Below, one piece after another: positions 49,914-59,568 of a stretch of DNA of 64,000 bases. The position numbers were made by a program, and so were the translations under genes. The notes beneath the pieces were generated by a model. That model ran no database searches, was not told where the DNA came from, and worked only from the letters and a program-made list of their open reading frames with translations. Within the stretch, counting starts at the first letter, position 1. Each line of letters opens with the position of its first letter. This stretch comes from Flavobacterium petrolei (GTDB lineage Bacteria > Bacteroidota > Bacteroidia > Flavobacteriales > Flavobacteriaceae), in the NCBI RefSeq assembly GCF_003314435.2, contig NZ_QNVY02000003.1:310001-374000 (forward strand), in the 5' to 3' direction.

Positions 49914-51641
49914 ATGGAAATCAAACAAAATATTTTGGACGCAGTAAATGAATGGCTTACGCCAACATTTGACACCGCAACACAAGAAGCGATAAAGGAA
50001 ATGATGACTACATCTCCGAAAGAACTGGAAGAGAGTTTTTATAAAAATCTTGAATTTGGAACCGGTGGAATGCGCGGTGTTATGGGCGTGGGAAACAATC
50101 GCATCAATAAATATACGCTAGGAAAAAGTACTCAAGGACTTTCTGACTACTTGCATACTGCTTTTCCTAACCAACCTTTGAAAGCCGTTATTGCTTACGA
50201 TTGTCGTCATAATAGCGATACTTTGGCTAAATTAGTGGCGGATGTTTTCACGGCTAACGGAATTGAAGTGTATTTGTTTTCGGAATTGCGACCTACTCCA
50301 GAATTGTCATTTGCAGTAAAACATTTGGGTTGTCAGTGCGGAATTGTTCTTACAGCCTCACATAATCCACCGGAATATAACGGCTACAAAGTATACTGGC
50401 AAGATGGTGGACAAATTGTACCGCCGGAAGATAAAGGAATTATCACTGTTATTGAGAATTTAAATTACAATCAAATCAAGTTCACTGCTAATGAAGATTT
50501 GATACATTATATAGATACGGAAGTTGATGAAGCTTTTATCAAATCGACTATCGAGAATGCAAGTTTTGGAACTTCGGCTGAAGCCAAAGAAAATTTGAAC
50601 ATTGTTTTCACTTCCTTACACGGAACTTCTATTACTTTAGTTCCTGATACTTTTGCGCAAGCGGGATACACGAACGTACATATCGTGGAAGAACAAAGAG
50701 TGCCAAATGGTGATTTCCCAACTGTAAAATCTCCAAACCCAGAAGAGCCGGAAGCATTGACAATGGCGTTGGCATTGGCAGATAAAACCCATGCTGATAT
50801 TGTAGTGGGAACAGACCCAGATTGCGATAGATTAGGTGTAGCGGTTCGAAATAACGAAGGACAAATGACCTTGCTGAACGGAAACCAAACGATGATTTTG
50901 ATGACCGCATTTCTATTGGAACAATGGAAAAAAGTAGATAAAATCAATGGCAAACAATTTGTGGGTTCTACAATCGTTTCTACTCCTATGATGATGGAAT
51001 TAGCAACAAATTACGGCGTGGAATGCAAAGTGGGATTGACTGGTTTCAAATGGATCGCCAAGATGATTAAAGATTTTCCTGAGTTAGAATTCATTGGTGG
51101 TGGAGAAGAAAGTTTTGGATACATGGTAGGCGATGCTGTACGCGATAAAGATGCTGTTGCAGCTACTTTATTGATTTGCGAATTGGCAGCTCAAGCCAAA
51201 GCCAAAGGAAGCACGGTCTACAAAGAATTACTAAAACTTTATGTTGATAATGGTTTTTACAAAGAACACTTAGTTTCATTGACTAAAAAAGGCATGGACG
51301 GTCTACAGGAAATCAATCAGATGATGATTGACATGAGGGAAAATCCAATGAAAGAAATCAACGGACAACGTGTAATTATGCTGGAAGATTATCAATCCTC
51401 AATCGCTAAAAACTTATTGGATGGAACCGAATCACCAATGGTCATTCCAAAATCGAATGTATTGATTTATTACACCGAAGACGGCTCTAAAATTTGCGCC
51501 AGACCAAGTGGAACGGAACCAAAAATAAAATTTTATATCAGTGTAAATACGGAATTGGAATCAGTAGAAGATTTCAATGAAGTAGAAAGTATTTTGGACC
51601 ATAAAATAAAAAACATTATTACTTCAATGCAATTGAATTAA
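49914..51641 (+). CDS. Phospho-sugar mutase (phosphoglucomutase/phosphomannomutase)
   Basis: 575 aa, the long form. The active serine is Ser149 in V-L-T-A-S-H-N-P-P. The metal loop is D-P-D-C-D-R-L-G, the sugar loop G-G-E-E-S-F-G and the phosphate loop [10 protein letters not shown]. It interconverts hexose 1- and 6-phosphates, feeding nucleotide sugar synthesis. Function agrees with the glycosyltransferase just upstream, though the repeat separates the two genes. Confidence 0.95.
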   Translation: MEIKQNILDAVNEWLTPTFDTATQEAIKEMMTTSPKELEESFYKNLEFGTGGMRGVMGVGNNRINKYTLGKSTQGLSDYLHTAFPNQPLKAVIAYDCRHNSDTLAKLVADVFTANGIEVYLFSELRPTPELSFAVKHLGCQCGIVLTASHNPPEYNGYKVYWQDGGQIVPPEDKGIITVIENLNYNQIKFTANEDLIHYIDTEVDEAFIKSTIENASFGTSAEAKENLNIVFTSLHGTSITLVPDTFAQAGYTNVHIVEEQRVPNGDFPTVKSPNPEEPEALTMALALADKTHADIVVGTDPDCDRLGVAVRNNEGQMTLLNGNQTMILMTAFLLEQWKKVDKINGKQFVGSTIVSTPMMMELATNYGVECKVGLTGFKWIAKMIKDFPELEFIGGGEESFGYMVGDAVRDKDAVAATLLICELAAQAKAKGSTVYKELLKLYVDNGFYKEHLVSLTKKGMDGLQEINQMMIDMRENPMKEINGQRVIMLEDYQSSIAKNLLDGTESPMVIPKSNVLIYYTEDGSKICARPSGTEPKIKFYISVNTELESVEDFNEVESILDHKIKNIITSMQLN

Positions 51642-51668
51642 TTAAAAACAAAATTGATTTTTCAGACA

Positions 51669-51697
51669 GACCCGATAAGTAGAGAACTTATCGGGTC
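51669..51697 (+). terminator. Hairpin terminator after the phospho-sugar mutase gene
   Basis: GACCCGATAAGT pairs perfectly with ACTTATCGGGTC over a 5-base loop. The T-run is weak, so efficiency is uncertain. Confidence 0.6.
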
Positions 51698-51721
51698 TTG
51701 ATGATAAAAAAAACAACTTAA

Positions 51722-53569
51722 ATGGACTCAAATTTCAAAAAAATTATTCCTTTCACAAAACCATATCGTTCTCATATGGTTTGGAATGTGATATTCAATA
51801 TTTTTTACGCACTATTTAGTACTTTGTCTTTTATTGCATTAATCCCTATGATGGATGTCCTTTTTGGCACAAGTGAAAAAATCAACAAGAAACCTGCTTT
51901 AGAATCTATTTTTGATATTATCAAATTCTCTAAAGAATACTTATACTATAACATCACACAACTAACAGACGAGCATGGTCCTGAATTTGCGCTGCTGCTA
52001 GTTATAGGTATAGTAAGCATCACTTTCCTGTTAAAAAATCTGTTTAATTACCTTGCATCCAATCATTTGATGCATCTTAAAAACGGCGTATTGAAGGATT
52101 TAAGAAATTCAATGTACCACAAAATCATCAACCTACCTGTTTCCTACTATTCTGAAAAAAGAAAAGGAGATATTATGGCTCGAATGTTGGGCGATGTAAA
52201 TGAAGTTCAAAATTCTTTTTTTTCTATCCTAGAATTGATAGTAAAGGAACCAATGACAATTATATTCACCCTAATTGGAATGATTGCAATCAGTTTCAAA
52301 TTGACCTTGTTTGTCTTTATTTTCATCCCTCTATCAGGACTATTGATATCAAAAATTGGTAAGTCATTGCGCAGCAAATCCGAAAGAGTACAATATGAAA
52401 ATGGTTATCTAATTTCAATTGTGGAAGAATCGTTATCTGGACTAAAAGTTGTTAAGAGTTACAATGCGGAATCAAATTTTAAAGAAAAATTTAATGATTC
52501 AGTTACCAGAGTTTTAAAATTATCTAACAGTATCGGAAAAAAGAACAACTTAGCTACGCCATTAAGTGAGTTCTTAGGAATTATTACAATTTGTGTATTG
52601 CTTTGGTTTGGTGGAAAAATGGTACTTGTAGACACACTTCCTGATGGAAAAGCACTACTTGATGGAGCTAAGTTCCTAGCTTACATGGGCCTTGCCTATA
52701 ATATTCTAACTCCGGCAAAATCCATTTCTAAAGCCTCTTATTCCGTAAAAAATGGATTGGCAGCAGCTCAACGTGTTTTTGAAGTTCTAGAAGTAAAAAA
52801 TGAAATTACAGACAGCGAAAATGCGGTTAAAAAATCAACTTTTGAAGACAGTATAACTATTAAGAATATTAATTTTAGATACGAAGAAGAGAATGTTTTA
52901 AAAGACTTTTCACTTCAAGTTAAAAAAGGACAAACTGTTGCTCTTGTCGGACAATCCGGTAGTGGGAAAAGTACCATTGCTAATTTATTGACTCGTTTTT
53001 ATGATGTGAATGAAGGAACAATTGCTATCGATGGAATTGATATCAAAGACATGAACCTACATTCCCTTCGTGATTTAATGGGATTAGTTACCCAAGACAG
53101 TATTTTGTTTAACGATACGATTAAAGCTAATATCTCTCTTGGGAAATTAGACGCAACTGATGATGAAATTATCGAAGCGTTGAAAATTGCCAATGCCTAT
53201 GAATTTGTAAAAGACTTACCGTTAGGAATTCATACTAATATTGGCGACAGCGGAAACAAACTTTCCGGTGGACAGAAACAACGTTTATCTATTGCCCGAG
53301 CCGTTTTGAAAAATCCTCCAATTATGATCTTGGATGAAGCCACGTCGGCATTGGATACTGAAAGTGAAAAATTCGTTCAAGTAGCACTGGAAAACATGAT
53401 GCAAAACCGAACTTCAATTGTTATTGCACACCGTCTTTCTACCATTCAAAAAGCAGATTTGATTGTTGTGATGCAAAAAGGAAAAATAGTGGAGCAAGGA
53501 AAACACGAGGAACTGATTGCAATGAATGGTACATATAACAAATTAGTCACCATGCAGTCTTTCGAGTAA
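51722..53569 (+). CDS. ABC exporter, MsbA-like (fused permease and ATPase)
   Basis: 615 aa. Six membrane helices lie within the first 340 residues. The ATPase has Walker A G-Q-S-G-S-G-K-S-T, signature L-S-G-G-Q-K-Q-R, Walker B I-M-I-L-D-E-A-T-S-A-L-D and the switch H in I-A-H-R-L-S. Half-size exporters of this type flip lipids such as lipid A core or export drugs and peptides. A possible role in envelope lipid transport fits nearby envelope genes but is not proven. Confidence 0.93.
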   Translation: MDSNFKKIIPFTKPYRSHMVWNVIFNIFYALFSTLSFIALIPMMDVLFGTSEKINKKPALESIFDIIKFSKEYLYYNITQLTDEHGPEFALLLVIGIVSITFLLKNLFNYLASNHLMHLKNGVLKDLRNSMYHKIINLPVSYYSEKRKGDIMARMLGDVNEVQNSFFSILELIVKEPMTIIFTLIGMIAISFKLTLFVFIFIPLSGLLISKIGKSLRSKSERVQYENGYLISIVEESLSGLKVVKSYNAESNFKEKFNDSVTRVLKLSNSIGKKNNLATPLSEFLGIITICVLLWFGGKMVLVDTLPDGKALLDGAKFLAYMGLAYNILTPAKSISKASYSVKNGLAAAQRVFEVLEVKNEITDSENAVKKSTFEDSITIKNINFRYEEENVLKDFSLQVKKGQTVALVGQSGSGKSTIANLLTRFYDVNEGTIAIDGIDIKDMNLHSLRDLMGLVTQDSILFNDTIKANISLGKLDATDDEIIEALKIANAYEFVKDLPLGIHTNIGDSGNKLSGGQKQRLSIARAVLKNPPIMILDEATSALDTESEKFVQVALENMMQNRTSIVIAHRLSTIQKADLIVVMQKGKIVEQGKHEELIAMNGTYNKLVTMQSFE

Positions 53570-53623
53570 GTTGCCTTAAAATACACTTCAGGCACTTAAA
53601 TTTACAGTTCAGTAAAAAATTAA

Positions 53624-53665
53624 AAAAAGGTTACGTAACATCTAATACATTTACGTAACCTTTTT
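53624..53665. terminator. Rho-independent terminator
   Basis: AAAAAGGTTACGTAA pairs with TTACGTAACCTTTTT around a 12-base loop; symmetrical A and T runs. It ends the ABC exporter gene and precedes the DUF2306 gene by 18 bases. Confidence 0.88.
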
Positions 53666-53683
53666 AATTTAATACTGAAATTT

Positions 53684-54331
53684 ATGCTTTTCAAAATTAT
53701 CTTAACACTTCACATTCTTTCCGGTTTTACCGGATTGCTATTAGGAACGTTGCTTTTAATTCGGAAAAAAGGAGATGTCATTCATAAAAAACTTGGTAAA
53801 GTATTTACTTTAGCCATGGTTTCAACTGGTTTGTGCGCTTTCTACCTTTCGTATGTGCATCCTAACTTATTCCTTTTTATAGTAGGCGTATTCACAATTT
53901 ACTTGTCTATTTCAGGCTATCGAATGATTCATTTAAAAAAGGCTCATCTGGGTCAAAAACCTAAAATAGGCGATACAATCCTGACTATTCTCATGCTTAT
54001 TTCCAGTATGATTTTCTTTTATATTGGAATTAAATATGTGTTAGCAAAACAATTATTTGGAATCGTCTATTTCTTATTTGGGTTAACTAGTCTGCGATTA
54101 TGCGCTGTCGAATACAAAGCCTACACCGGAAAAATTACCGACAAATTATATGGATTAAAAAATCATATCGGTAGAATGACCGGAGCCTATATTGCCGCTT
54201 TTACGGCATTCCTTGTGATTAATAATACCTTTTTACCTCCAGTTTTAGCATGGAGTTTACCGGGAATTGTTGGCGGCATCTTCATCGGTCGAACATTACG
54301 AAAATTGAGAACTCAAAAATCAAATCAATAA
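53684..54331 (+). CDS. DUF2306-like integral membrane protein
   Basis: 215 aa, about seven helices. Conserved-looking His and Gly residues appear in L-H-I-L-S-G-F-T-G and N-H-I-G-R-M-T-G-A-Y. Bacteroidota members of this family have no assigned function; the spaced His residues could hold haem, but that is a guess. It ends 2 bases before the start of the aspartic protease gene, so the two may be co-transcribed. Confidence 0.8.
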   Translation: MLFKIILTLHILSGFTGLLLGTLLLIRKKGDVIHKKLGKVFTLAMVSTGLCAFYLSYVHPNLFLFIVGVFTIYLSISGYRMIHLKKAHLGQKPKIGDTILTILMLISSMIFFYIGIKYVLAKQLFGIVYFLFGLTSLRLCAVEYKAYTGKITDKLYGLKNHIGRMTGAYIAAFTAFLVINNTFLPPVLAWSLPGIVGGIFIGRTLRKLRTQKSNQ

Positions 54332-54333
54332 AC

Positions 54334-55470
54334 ATGAAAGAAAACACTCTACTAGTACTATTGCTTTTACTTTCATCTTTAAGTAAAGCCCAATCTGTCA
54401 AAATTGACACAATCCCTTTTACAACTAAATCTTCATTATTAGTTTTTAAGGGGCTAATAAATGGCATCGAAACTGACTTTGCATTTGACACAGGCGCATC
54501 GCTTGGTGTGGTCACATCAGCAAAAGCTAATAGCGCTAATATCAAAATTACTGGAAAAAAGAATATTACTGACAGTAACGAAGATGTAAACTCCATGAAA
54601 GAAGGAACAATTGAAACAGTAACAATTGGTTCTTTTAAAATTAAAAATGTAAAAAGCATAGTGTATGACATGCCCTTTTTATCTTGTAATAATTATTATT
54701 TATTAGGTGCAAATGCTATCAACAAGCTGAACTGGAAAATTGATTTTGAGAAAAATCTTTTATACGTCTCAAAATCAAATTTTGAATATTCTAGCGAAAT
54801 GCTTGAGATGCCCATTACTTACAAAAATAACCGCCATTTCACTACTTTTACCATCAATGAAACCGAATTCAAAAATTGCTTAGTCGACTTAGGATATAAC
54901 GATTTTTTTGAAGTTTCTGAAAAAGAACCAATTTTTAAAAAACTAAAACAAGAAAATCAAGATGCAATAATTTCTGGTTCCCGATTGACAATGAGTCTTT
55001 CCAATATAAAAATTAACCGATACGAAGCTTTGAGTTTTGATAATTTGATTCTGGGCAACAGAAGATTTGACGATTTAAAAATAGAAATTCGAGCAAATAT
55101 TGAAAATAAAATCGGACTCAAATTCTTCTCGCAATTATCCTCTATTTTGATCCTAAACAATGACAATTCAAAATATTATTTGAAACTTTCAAACCAACCT
55201 ATTTCTTTACAAATGAGTTTTGATGCCGATTGTTATCTGAAAAACGGCAAATTAATAATCATGGGTAAAAACAACAATTCCGAAAGTTCAGCAAAAGATT
55301 TAGAAGCAGAAGAAGAAGTGAAATCAATAAATGGTTTAGAGGCAACTGATTTTAAAGATGAGTGTAATTTTATATTGTGGAGAATTGAAAATCTTAAAAA
55401 AGACAATTATCAAATAGAAAAGTTGAATGGGCAAAAAATCATAATAAAAAAACAAGTGCTTAAATCCTAA
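54334..55470 (+). CDS. Secreted retropepsin-like aspartic protease with PDZ-like tail
   Basis: 378 aa from the ATG at 54334; longer starts overlap the preceding gene and spoil the signal peptide. Signal peptide ends at S-K-A-Q (about residue 20). The catalytic motif is F-D-T-G-A-S (Asp52). A second pseudo-motif, V-D-L-G-Y (Asp186), fits a two-domain pepsin-like layout. The C-terminal 60 residues (E-E-V-K-S-I-N-G-L-E-A-T-D-F and L-N-G-Q-K-I-I-I-K) look like a PDZ domain remnant. It probably acts in the periplasm. Confidence 0.83.
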   Translation: MKENTLLVLLLLLSSLSKAQSVKIDTIPFTTKSSLLVFKGLINGIETDFAFDTGASLGVVTSAKANSANIKITGKKNITDSNEDVNSMKEGTIETVTIGSFKIKNVKSIVYDMPFLSCNNYYLLGANAINKLNWKIDFEKNLLYVSKSNFEYSSEMLEMPITYKNNRHFTTFTINETEFKNCLVDLGYNDFFEVSEKEPIFKKLKQENQDAIISGSRLTMSLSNIKINRYEALSFDNLILGNRRFDDLKIEIRANIENKIGLKFFSQLSSILILNNDNSKYYLKLSNQPISLQMSFDADCYLKNGKLIIMGKNNNSESSAKDLEAEEEVKSINGLEATDFKDECNFILWRIENLKKDNYQIEKLNGQKIIIKKQVLKS

Positions 55471-55542
55471 TTATAAAATAAAATGGTCAACTTTACATAT
55501 CGTATCTAACGTTAGAGCAACATTTTTTTAAAAATACTTTAA

Positions 55543-56244
55543 ATGTACATCAACAATCCAAACATAAAACTACCTGAAGACCCAAATACTGTTGTTTGGA
55601 AATATCTTGATTTATCTAAGTTTTTGGATTTATTGATGTCTGAAAAATTATTCATGTCGCGATCCGATAAATTTGAAGATCAATATGAAGGTACTTTTAG
55701 CGAACCCACTTTTGAGGAAATAAAAAAACTGTCAATAGACAATCCTGACTTTTTAAACTATTATAAAACACATCGGGAAAAAGTAGCAATTAGCAGCTGG
55801 CACATCAATGAATACGAATCATTTGCCATGTGGCAGATTTTCACGCAAAACAGTGAAGGGTTGGCAATTCAATCCACAATTGGGCGTTTGCAAGAATCCT
55901 TGAATCCGGAAACTAATTTCAATCAATACATTGGGGAAGTAAATTACATCGATTACAAAAAAGAGCACATTCCGTTTGACGATATGTTTTTTCCTTTTTT
56001 ATTCAAACGAAAAAGTTTTCAATATGAAGGCGAAGTACGCATCATCACAGACATTGGCGAAAGCGAAATCAAAATCAATGAAGGCTTGAAAATCAATGTA
56101 GACATCAATCAGTTAATCGAAAAAATATACATTCATCCTAAATCCGAAAACTGGTATAAAAATCTGGTCATTCAGTTAGTAAAACAACTTGGTTTTAATT
56201 TCACCATTGAAAAATCAGACTTGGAAAGTGATATTTTAATTTAA
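55543..56244 (+). CDS. DUF2971-family protein
   Basis: 233 aa, soluble. It has the family's opening V-W-K-Y-L-D-L-S-K-F-L-D-L-L and S-W-H-I-N-E-Y-E-S-F-A-M-W-Q-I-F as hallmark, then Y-E-G-E-V-R-I-I. Function unknown; members are often found near toxin-antitoxin or defence genes, but nothing of that kind is seen here. It stands alone, convergent with the lipoprotein gene. Confidence 0.85.
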   Translation: MYINNPNIKLPEDPNTVVWKYLDLSKFLDLLMSEKLFMSRSDKFEDQYEGTFSEPTFEEIKKLSIDNPDFLNYYKTHREKVAISSWHINEYESFAMWQIFTQNSEGLAIQSTIGRLQESLNPETNFNQYIGEVNYIDYKKEHIPFDDMFFPFLFKRKSFQYEGEVRIITDIGESEIKINEGLKINVDINQLIEKIYIHPKSENWYKNLVIQLVKQLGFNFTIEKSDLESDILI

Positions 56245-56255
56245 AATCAATGCTG

Positions 56256-56978
56256 CTAAACTGGCTCGTAACCAATTATTTTCCATTCCTTTTTTGACAG
56301 ATCGATATAGTAATAATTCACAACATCTTTCTTATCAAACTCTCCATTTTTATTAGTATCCTCAACCGTTCTGTAGTACAAACGATTATTGGTTCCTATC
56401 AATTTCCAGTCGATTAATTCCTGAAAATCAGAAGATATTTTAGTGAATTTTTTACCGCTGATTTCAGACAAATACAATGCTTTGATATCACTTGTATCTA
56501 ATTTTCCATCTTTATTCGTATCCATATCCACCATCGTGTACACCATAATCTGGTTATTGGTTTTATCAGCAACCGACTTCAAATACGTAGCTGTCATAAT
56601 CAAAACAGGTTTGTCTGTCAATTTTCTGATAGAGTCAGAATCAACTTTTTGAAATTTCAAATTCTGCAAAAAACCAGTAATTTCAAATTCGCCATAATTA
56701 GATATGGTAAAACTCAAATCATTCACGCTGGAAGAACCATATCTCGATTTTATACCTTTCTCACGAATGCTTAAATCGGCAACAGGATGAATCAAGTAAT
56801 CCGTTCCTTCCATTTGCAGCGGTAAATCGGCAATTTGTATTTGAGTAGAATCAGCTTTGGCCAGTTCTTTTGCTCTATTTGTTCCATCGTAAGTAACTTT
56901 TGGTTTTTCAACTTCTTCCTTACAACTCGTCAAAAACAAAATTGCTATTCCTATCAATGTAATATGTAGTTTTTTCAT
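56256..56978 (-). CDS. Lipoprotein with two EF-hand-like calcium loops
   Basis: 240 aa. Lipobox L-T-S-C (Cys19). Two loops with D-x-N-x-D-G-x-x-D character are visible: D-T-N-K-D-G-K-L-D-T-S-D (about residue 155) and D-T-N-K-N-G-E-F-D-K-K-D (about 212). These resemble dockerin-type or EF-hand calcium sites, but the surrounding helices of a dockerin are not clear. Likely an envelope lipoprotein. It is 109 bases downstream of the TonB receptor gene on the same strand. Confidence 0.82.
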   Translation of the reverse strand: MKKLHITLIGIAILFLTSCKEEVEKPKVTYDGTNRAKELAKADSTQIQIADLPLQMEGTDYLIHPVADLSIREKGIKSRYGSSSVNDLSFTISNYGEFEITGFLQNLKFQKVDSDSIRKLTDKPVLIMTATYLKSVADKTNNQIMVYTMVDMDTNKDGKLDTSDIKALYLSEISGKKFTKISSDFQELIDWKLIGTNNRLYYRTVEDTNKNGEFDKKDVVNYYYIDLSKKEWKIIGYEPV

Positions 56979-57087
56979 AATCCTGTACTTTAAAATTCAA
57001 ATGTAATCATTTTTAAAAATGGTAACGGCATTCGATACTTGATTTTAACGAATTAAAATTGGGCTAAACTTTACTGATTCGTAACGA

Positions 57088-59556
57088 TTACAACTTAGCG
57101 GTCAATTTCACATTAAAAACTCTGGTGGTCATATAATTGGGAATTGCATATTGATTTTTAGAATATACATCGCGAACCCAAGTGTTGGTTATGGCATTTT
57201 GATTATCAAAAAGATTAAAAATTTCTAATCCTATCGCTAACTCTTTAAAGTCTTTAAACAAACCTGAATTCTTTCTTACGGTTGTGTTGTCTATAAAAAC
57301 TTTAGAGAAACCTACATCCACACGGCGGTAATCATTCAATCTGTTTTGGTACAAATAAGGATCTGCGTACGATGGCGAACCTCCCGGTAATCCAGTATTG
57401 TATACTAAATTCAAGTATAATTTTAAACTTGGAATATTAGGCATATAGTCTTGAAATAAAAGCCCAAATTTTAATCGTTGATCCGTAGGTCTGGCTATAT
57501 ATCCCTTATCATTGCTGTTTTCTTCTGTTTTCAAATAACCAAAACTAAACCACGATTCAGTTCCAGGAACAAACTCGCCGTTCAAGCGAACATCCAATCC
57601 TTGCGCATAGGCTGTTGCATTATTATTGGCTGCATACCGAATGCGAACGTTGTCAATCGTATATGTATTTGCATTCGTCAGCGATTTGTAATACAACTCC
57701 GAAACCAACTTGAAAGGACGATCCCACATTTTAAAACTATAATCATTCCCAAAAACAACATGCACTGATTGCTGCGCTTTGGTATTAGGTTGTACTATTC
57801 CATCACTATCTCGCAATTCCCTATAAAATGGCGGTTGATGGTACAATCCTCCCGAAAGTCTAAAAACCATATCTTTCTCCCAATCTGGTTTTATGGCAAA
57901 TTGTGCTCTGGGACTGAAAGTAATTTGGGATTTGCCAGCTATATCAGAACCTGTAACTTCCCAATTGTGCAAACGTATTCCGGCATTATACCAAACTTCA
58001 CTCGAACCAATATTCGATTTTAAACTCCATTGACCATAACCCGAAAATCTATTGATGGAGTTAAAATTTGTCGCTCGAATATTTTGATACGGAACAAGCG
58101 GTCCGGTGTAAGGTGAATACGGCTGATCATTTTTTGGCAAATCAATAATGGGTGGATTCAATGAAAAACCAGCCGAATCAATTACCTCCCACTCTATTAT
58201 TCTGTCACGAATGGATTCTCGTGTATATTTTACTCCCCATTCAAATTGGTTTTCTTTCCAATCATGAAATCCTTTTATCTCTGTATTTACAATCAGGGCA
58301 TCCAAATCGTTTCTGGCATGACTTAGTTGCGAACCAATTCCTCTTGTAAAAGCAACTTCTCCAAAAGTTTCTGACCCAATACTGGAATCCACTTCGCCTA
58401 AACGGTATTGTGCGAAAATATCAAAATATTCTTGTTCTAAAGTATGAAAAACAGAACCAATAAATTTCAATGTAAAATTATCCGAAACATTGAATGTTGT
58501 TTTCAATGCTCCAAAATACGTATCGTATTTATCCTTTTCCTGACCTTCATAAAAGACAGTAAGTGCCATAGGATTATCTATGGTTCCAAAATTAGTCTGC
58601 CTAGTTAATGGCTGATATTGGTATTTATTTTGAGAAATATTTCCCAGAAAACTCCATTGCCATTTAGCCGAAGCTTGATAATTTATATTGGTTTGAACAT
58701 CCGCAAACGAAGGTGTAAAATTTGTTTGCGTTTCTTGACTGTTCACCAAAAGACTGTTGTTACGATATCGAACTCCCGTAACCGCAGACCATTTTTTATT
58801 TTTAGAAACTGCATCAACAGAAACGCTTCCGCCAAGGAAACTCCCTTCTAGGCTTGCGCCAAATTTAATCGGTTTTCGATACGTAATATCTAAAACAGAT
58901 GATAATTTATCTCCAAACTTCGCTTGAAAACCTCCGGCCGAGAAATCAACATTTTGCACCAAATCTGTATTGGTAAAACTCAACCCTTCTTGTTGTCCCG
59001 AGCGAATCAGGAACGGACGATAGACTTCAATTTCATTTACATAAACCAAATTCTCGTCATAATTTCCTCCACGCACTGCGTACTGTGTACTCAACTCATT
59101 ATTAGAATTTACGCCCGGCAAGGCTTTTAAAATGTTTTCGATTCCGGCATTGGCTCCAGGAATTTTCCGAATCATCTCAGGTTCAATTGCTGTAATACCC
59201 TGAATCTGTTTTCGGTTGTTAGAGGTCACAATAACTTCTCCCATTTGTTCTTCCTGATCGCTCATTACTGGATTGAACTCCTTTTGTTCATTGGTATTCA
59301 AAGAAAAAATTACAGTTATTTTTTTTAAAGAAACATGCGTAAAAACAAGTGTCACTTGTTGGTTTGCAGGAATTTTTAAATTGTAAAAACCATTTTCGTT
59401 GGTACGCGTAACGCCACTCGAATAAGAAACATTGACGTTTTCTACCGGTTGATTGTTTTTGTCTAAAATAACACCTTTTATTCTAGCCGTTTGAGCGGAT
59501 AAAGTTAGGCTCAAAAAAACAAATAAGAATACAGGTAATAATTGATTCGCACTCAA
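57088..59556 (-). CDS. TonB-dependent receptor with carboxypeptidase-like regulatory domain
   Basis: 822 aa. Signal peptide ends near L-S-A-Q. A carboxypeptidase-regulatory-like beta sandwich (about residues 24-105) precedes the plug (about 110-225, with Q-Y-A-V-R-G-G-N-Y-D-E-N-L-V-Y-V-N-E-I) and the barrel, which ends in N-V-K-L-T-A-K-L. This is the Bacteroidota type often paired with a SusD partner, but none is adjacent. Substrate unknown. It follows the M23 peptidase gene by 12 bases and is probably co-transcribed. Confidence 0.93.
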   Translation of the reverse strand: MSANQLLPVFLFVFLSLTLSAQTARIKGVILDKNNQPVENVNVSYSSGVTRTNENGFYNLKIPANQQVTLVFTHVSLKKITVIFSLNTNEQKEFNPVMSDQEEQMGEVIVTSNNRKQIQGITAIEPEMIRKIPGANAGIENILKALPGVNSNNELSTQYAVRGGNYDENLVYVNEIEVYRPFLIRSGQQEGLSFTNTDLVQNVDFSAGGFQAKFGDKLSSVLDITYRKPIKFGASLEGSFLGGSVSVDAVSKNKKWSAVTGVRYRNNSLLVNSQETQTNFTPSFADVQTNINYQASAKWQWSFLGNISQNKYQYQPLTRQTNFGTIDNPMALTVFYEGQEKDKYDTYFGALKTTFNVSDNFTLKFIGSVFHTLEQEYFDIFAQYRLGEVDSSIGSETFGEVAFTRGIGSQLSHARNDLDALIVNTEIKGFHDWKENQFEWGVKYTRESIRDRIIEWEVIDSAGFSLNPPIIDLPKNDQPYSPYTGPLVPYQNIRATNFNSINRFSGYGQWSLKSNIGSSEVWYNAGIRLHNWEVTGSDIAGKSQITFSPRAQFAIKPDWEKDMVFRLSGGLYHQPPFYRELRDSDGIVQPNTKAQQSVHVVFGNDYSFKMWDRPFKLVSELYYKSLTNANTYTIDNVRIRYAANNNATAYAQGLDVRLNGEFVPGTESWFSFGYLKTEENSNDKGYIARPTDQRLKFGLLFQDYMPNIPSLKLYLNLVYNTGLPGGSPSYADPYLYQNRLNDYRRVDVGFSKVFIDNTTVRKNSGLFKDFKELAIGLEIFNLFDNQNAITNTWVRDVYSKNQYAIPNYMTTRVFNVKLTAKL

Positions 59557-59568
59557 AGTGTGTGATTT

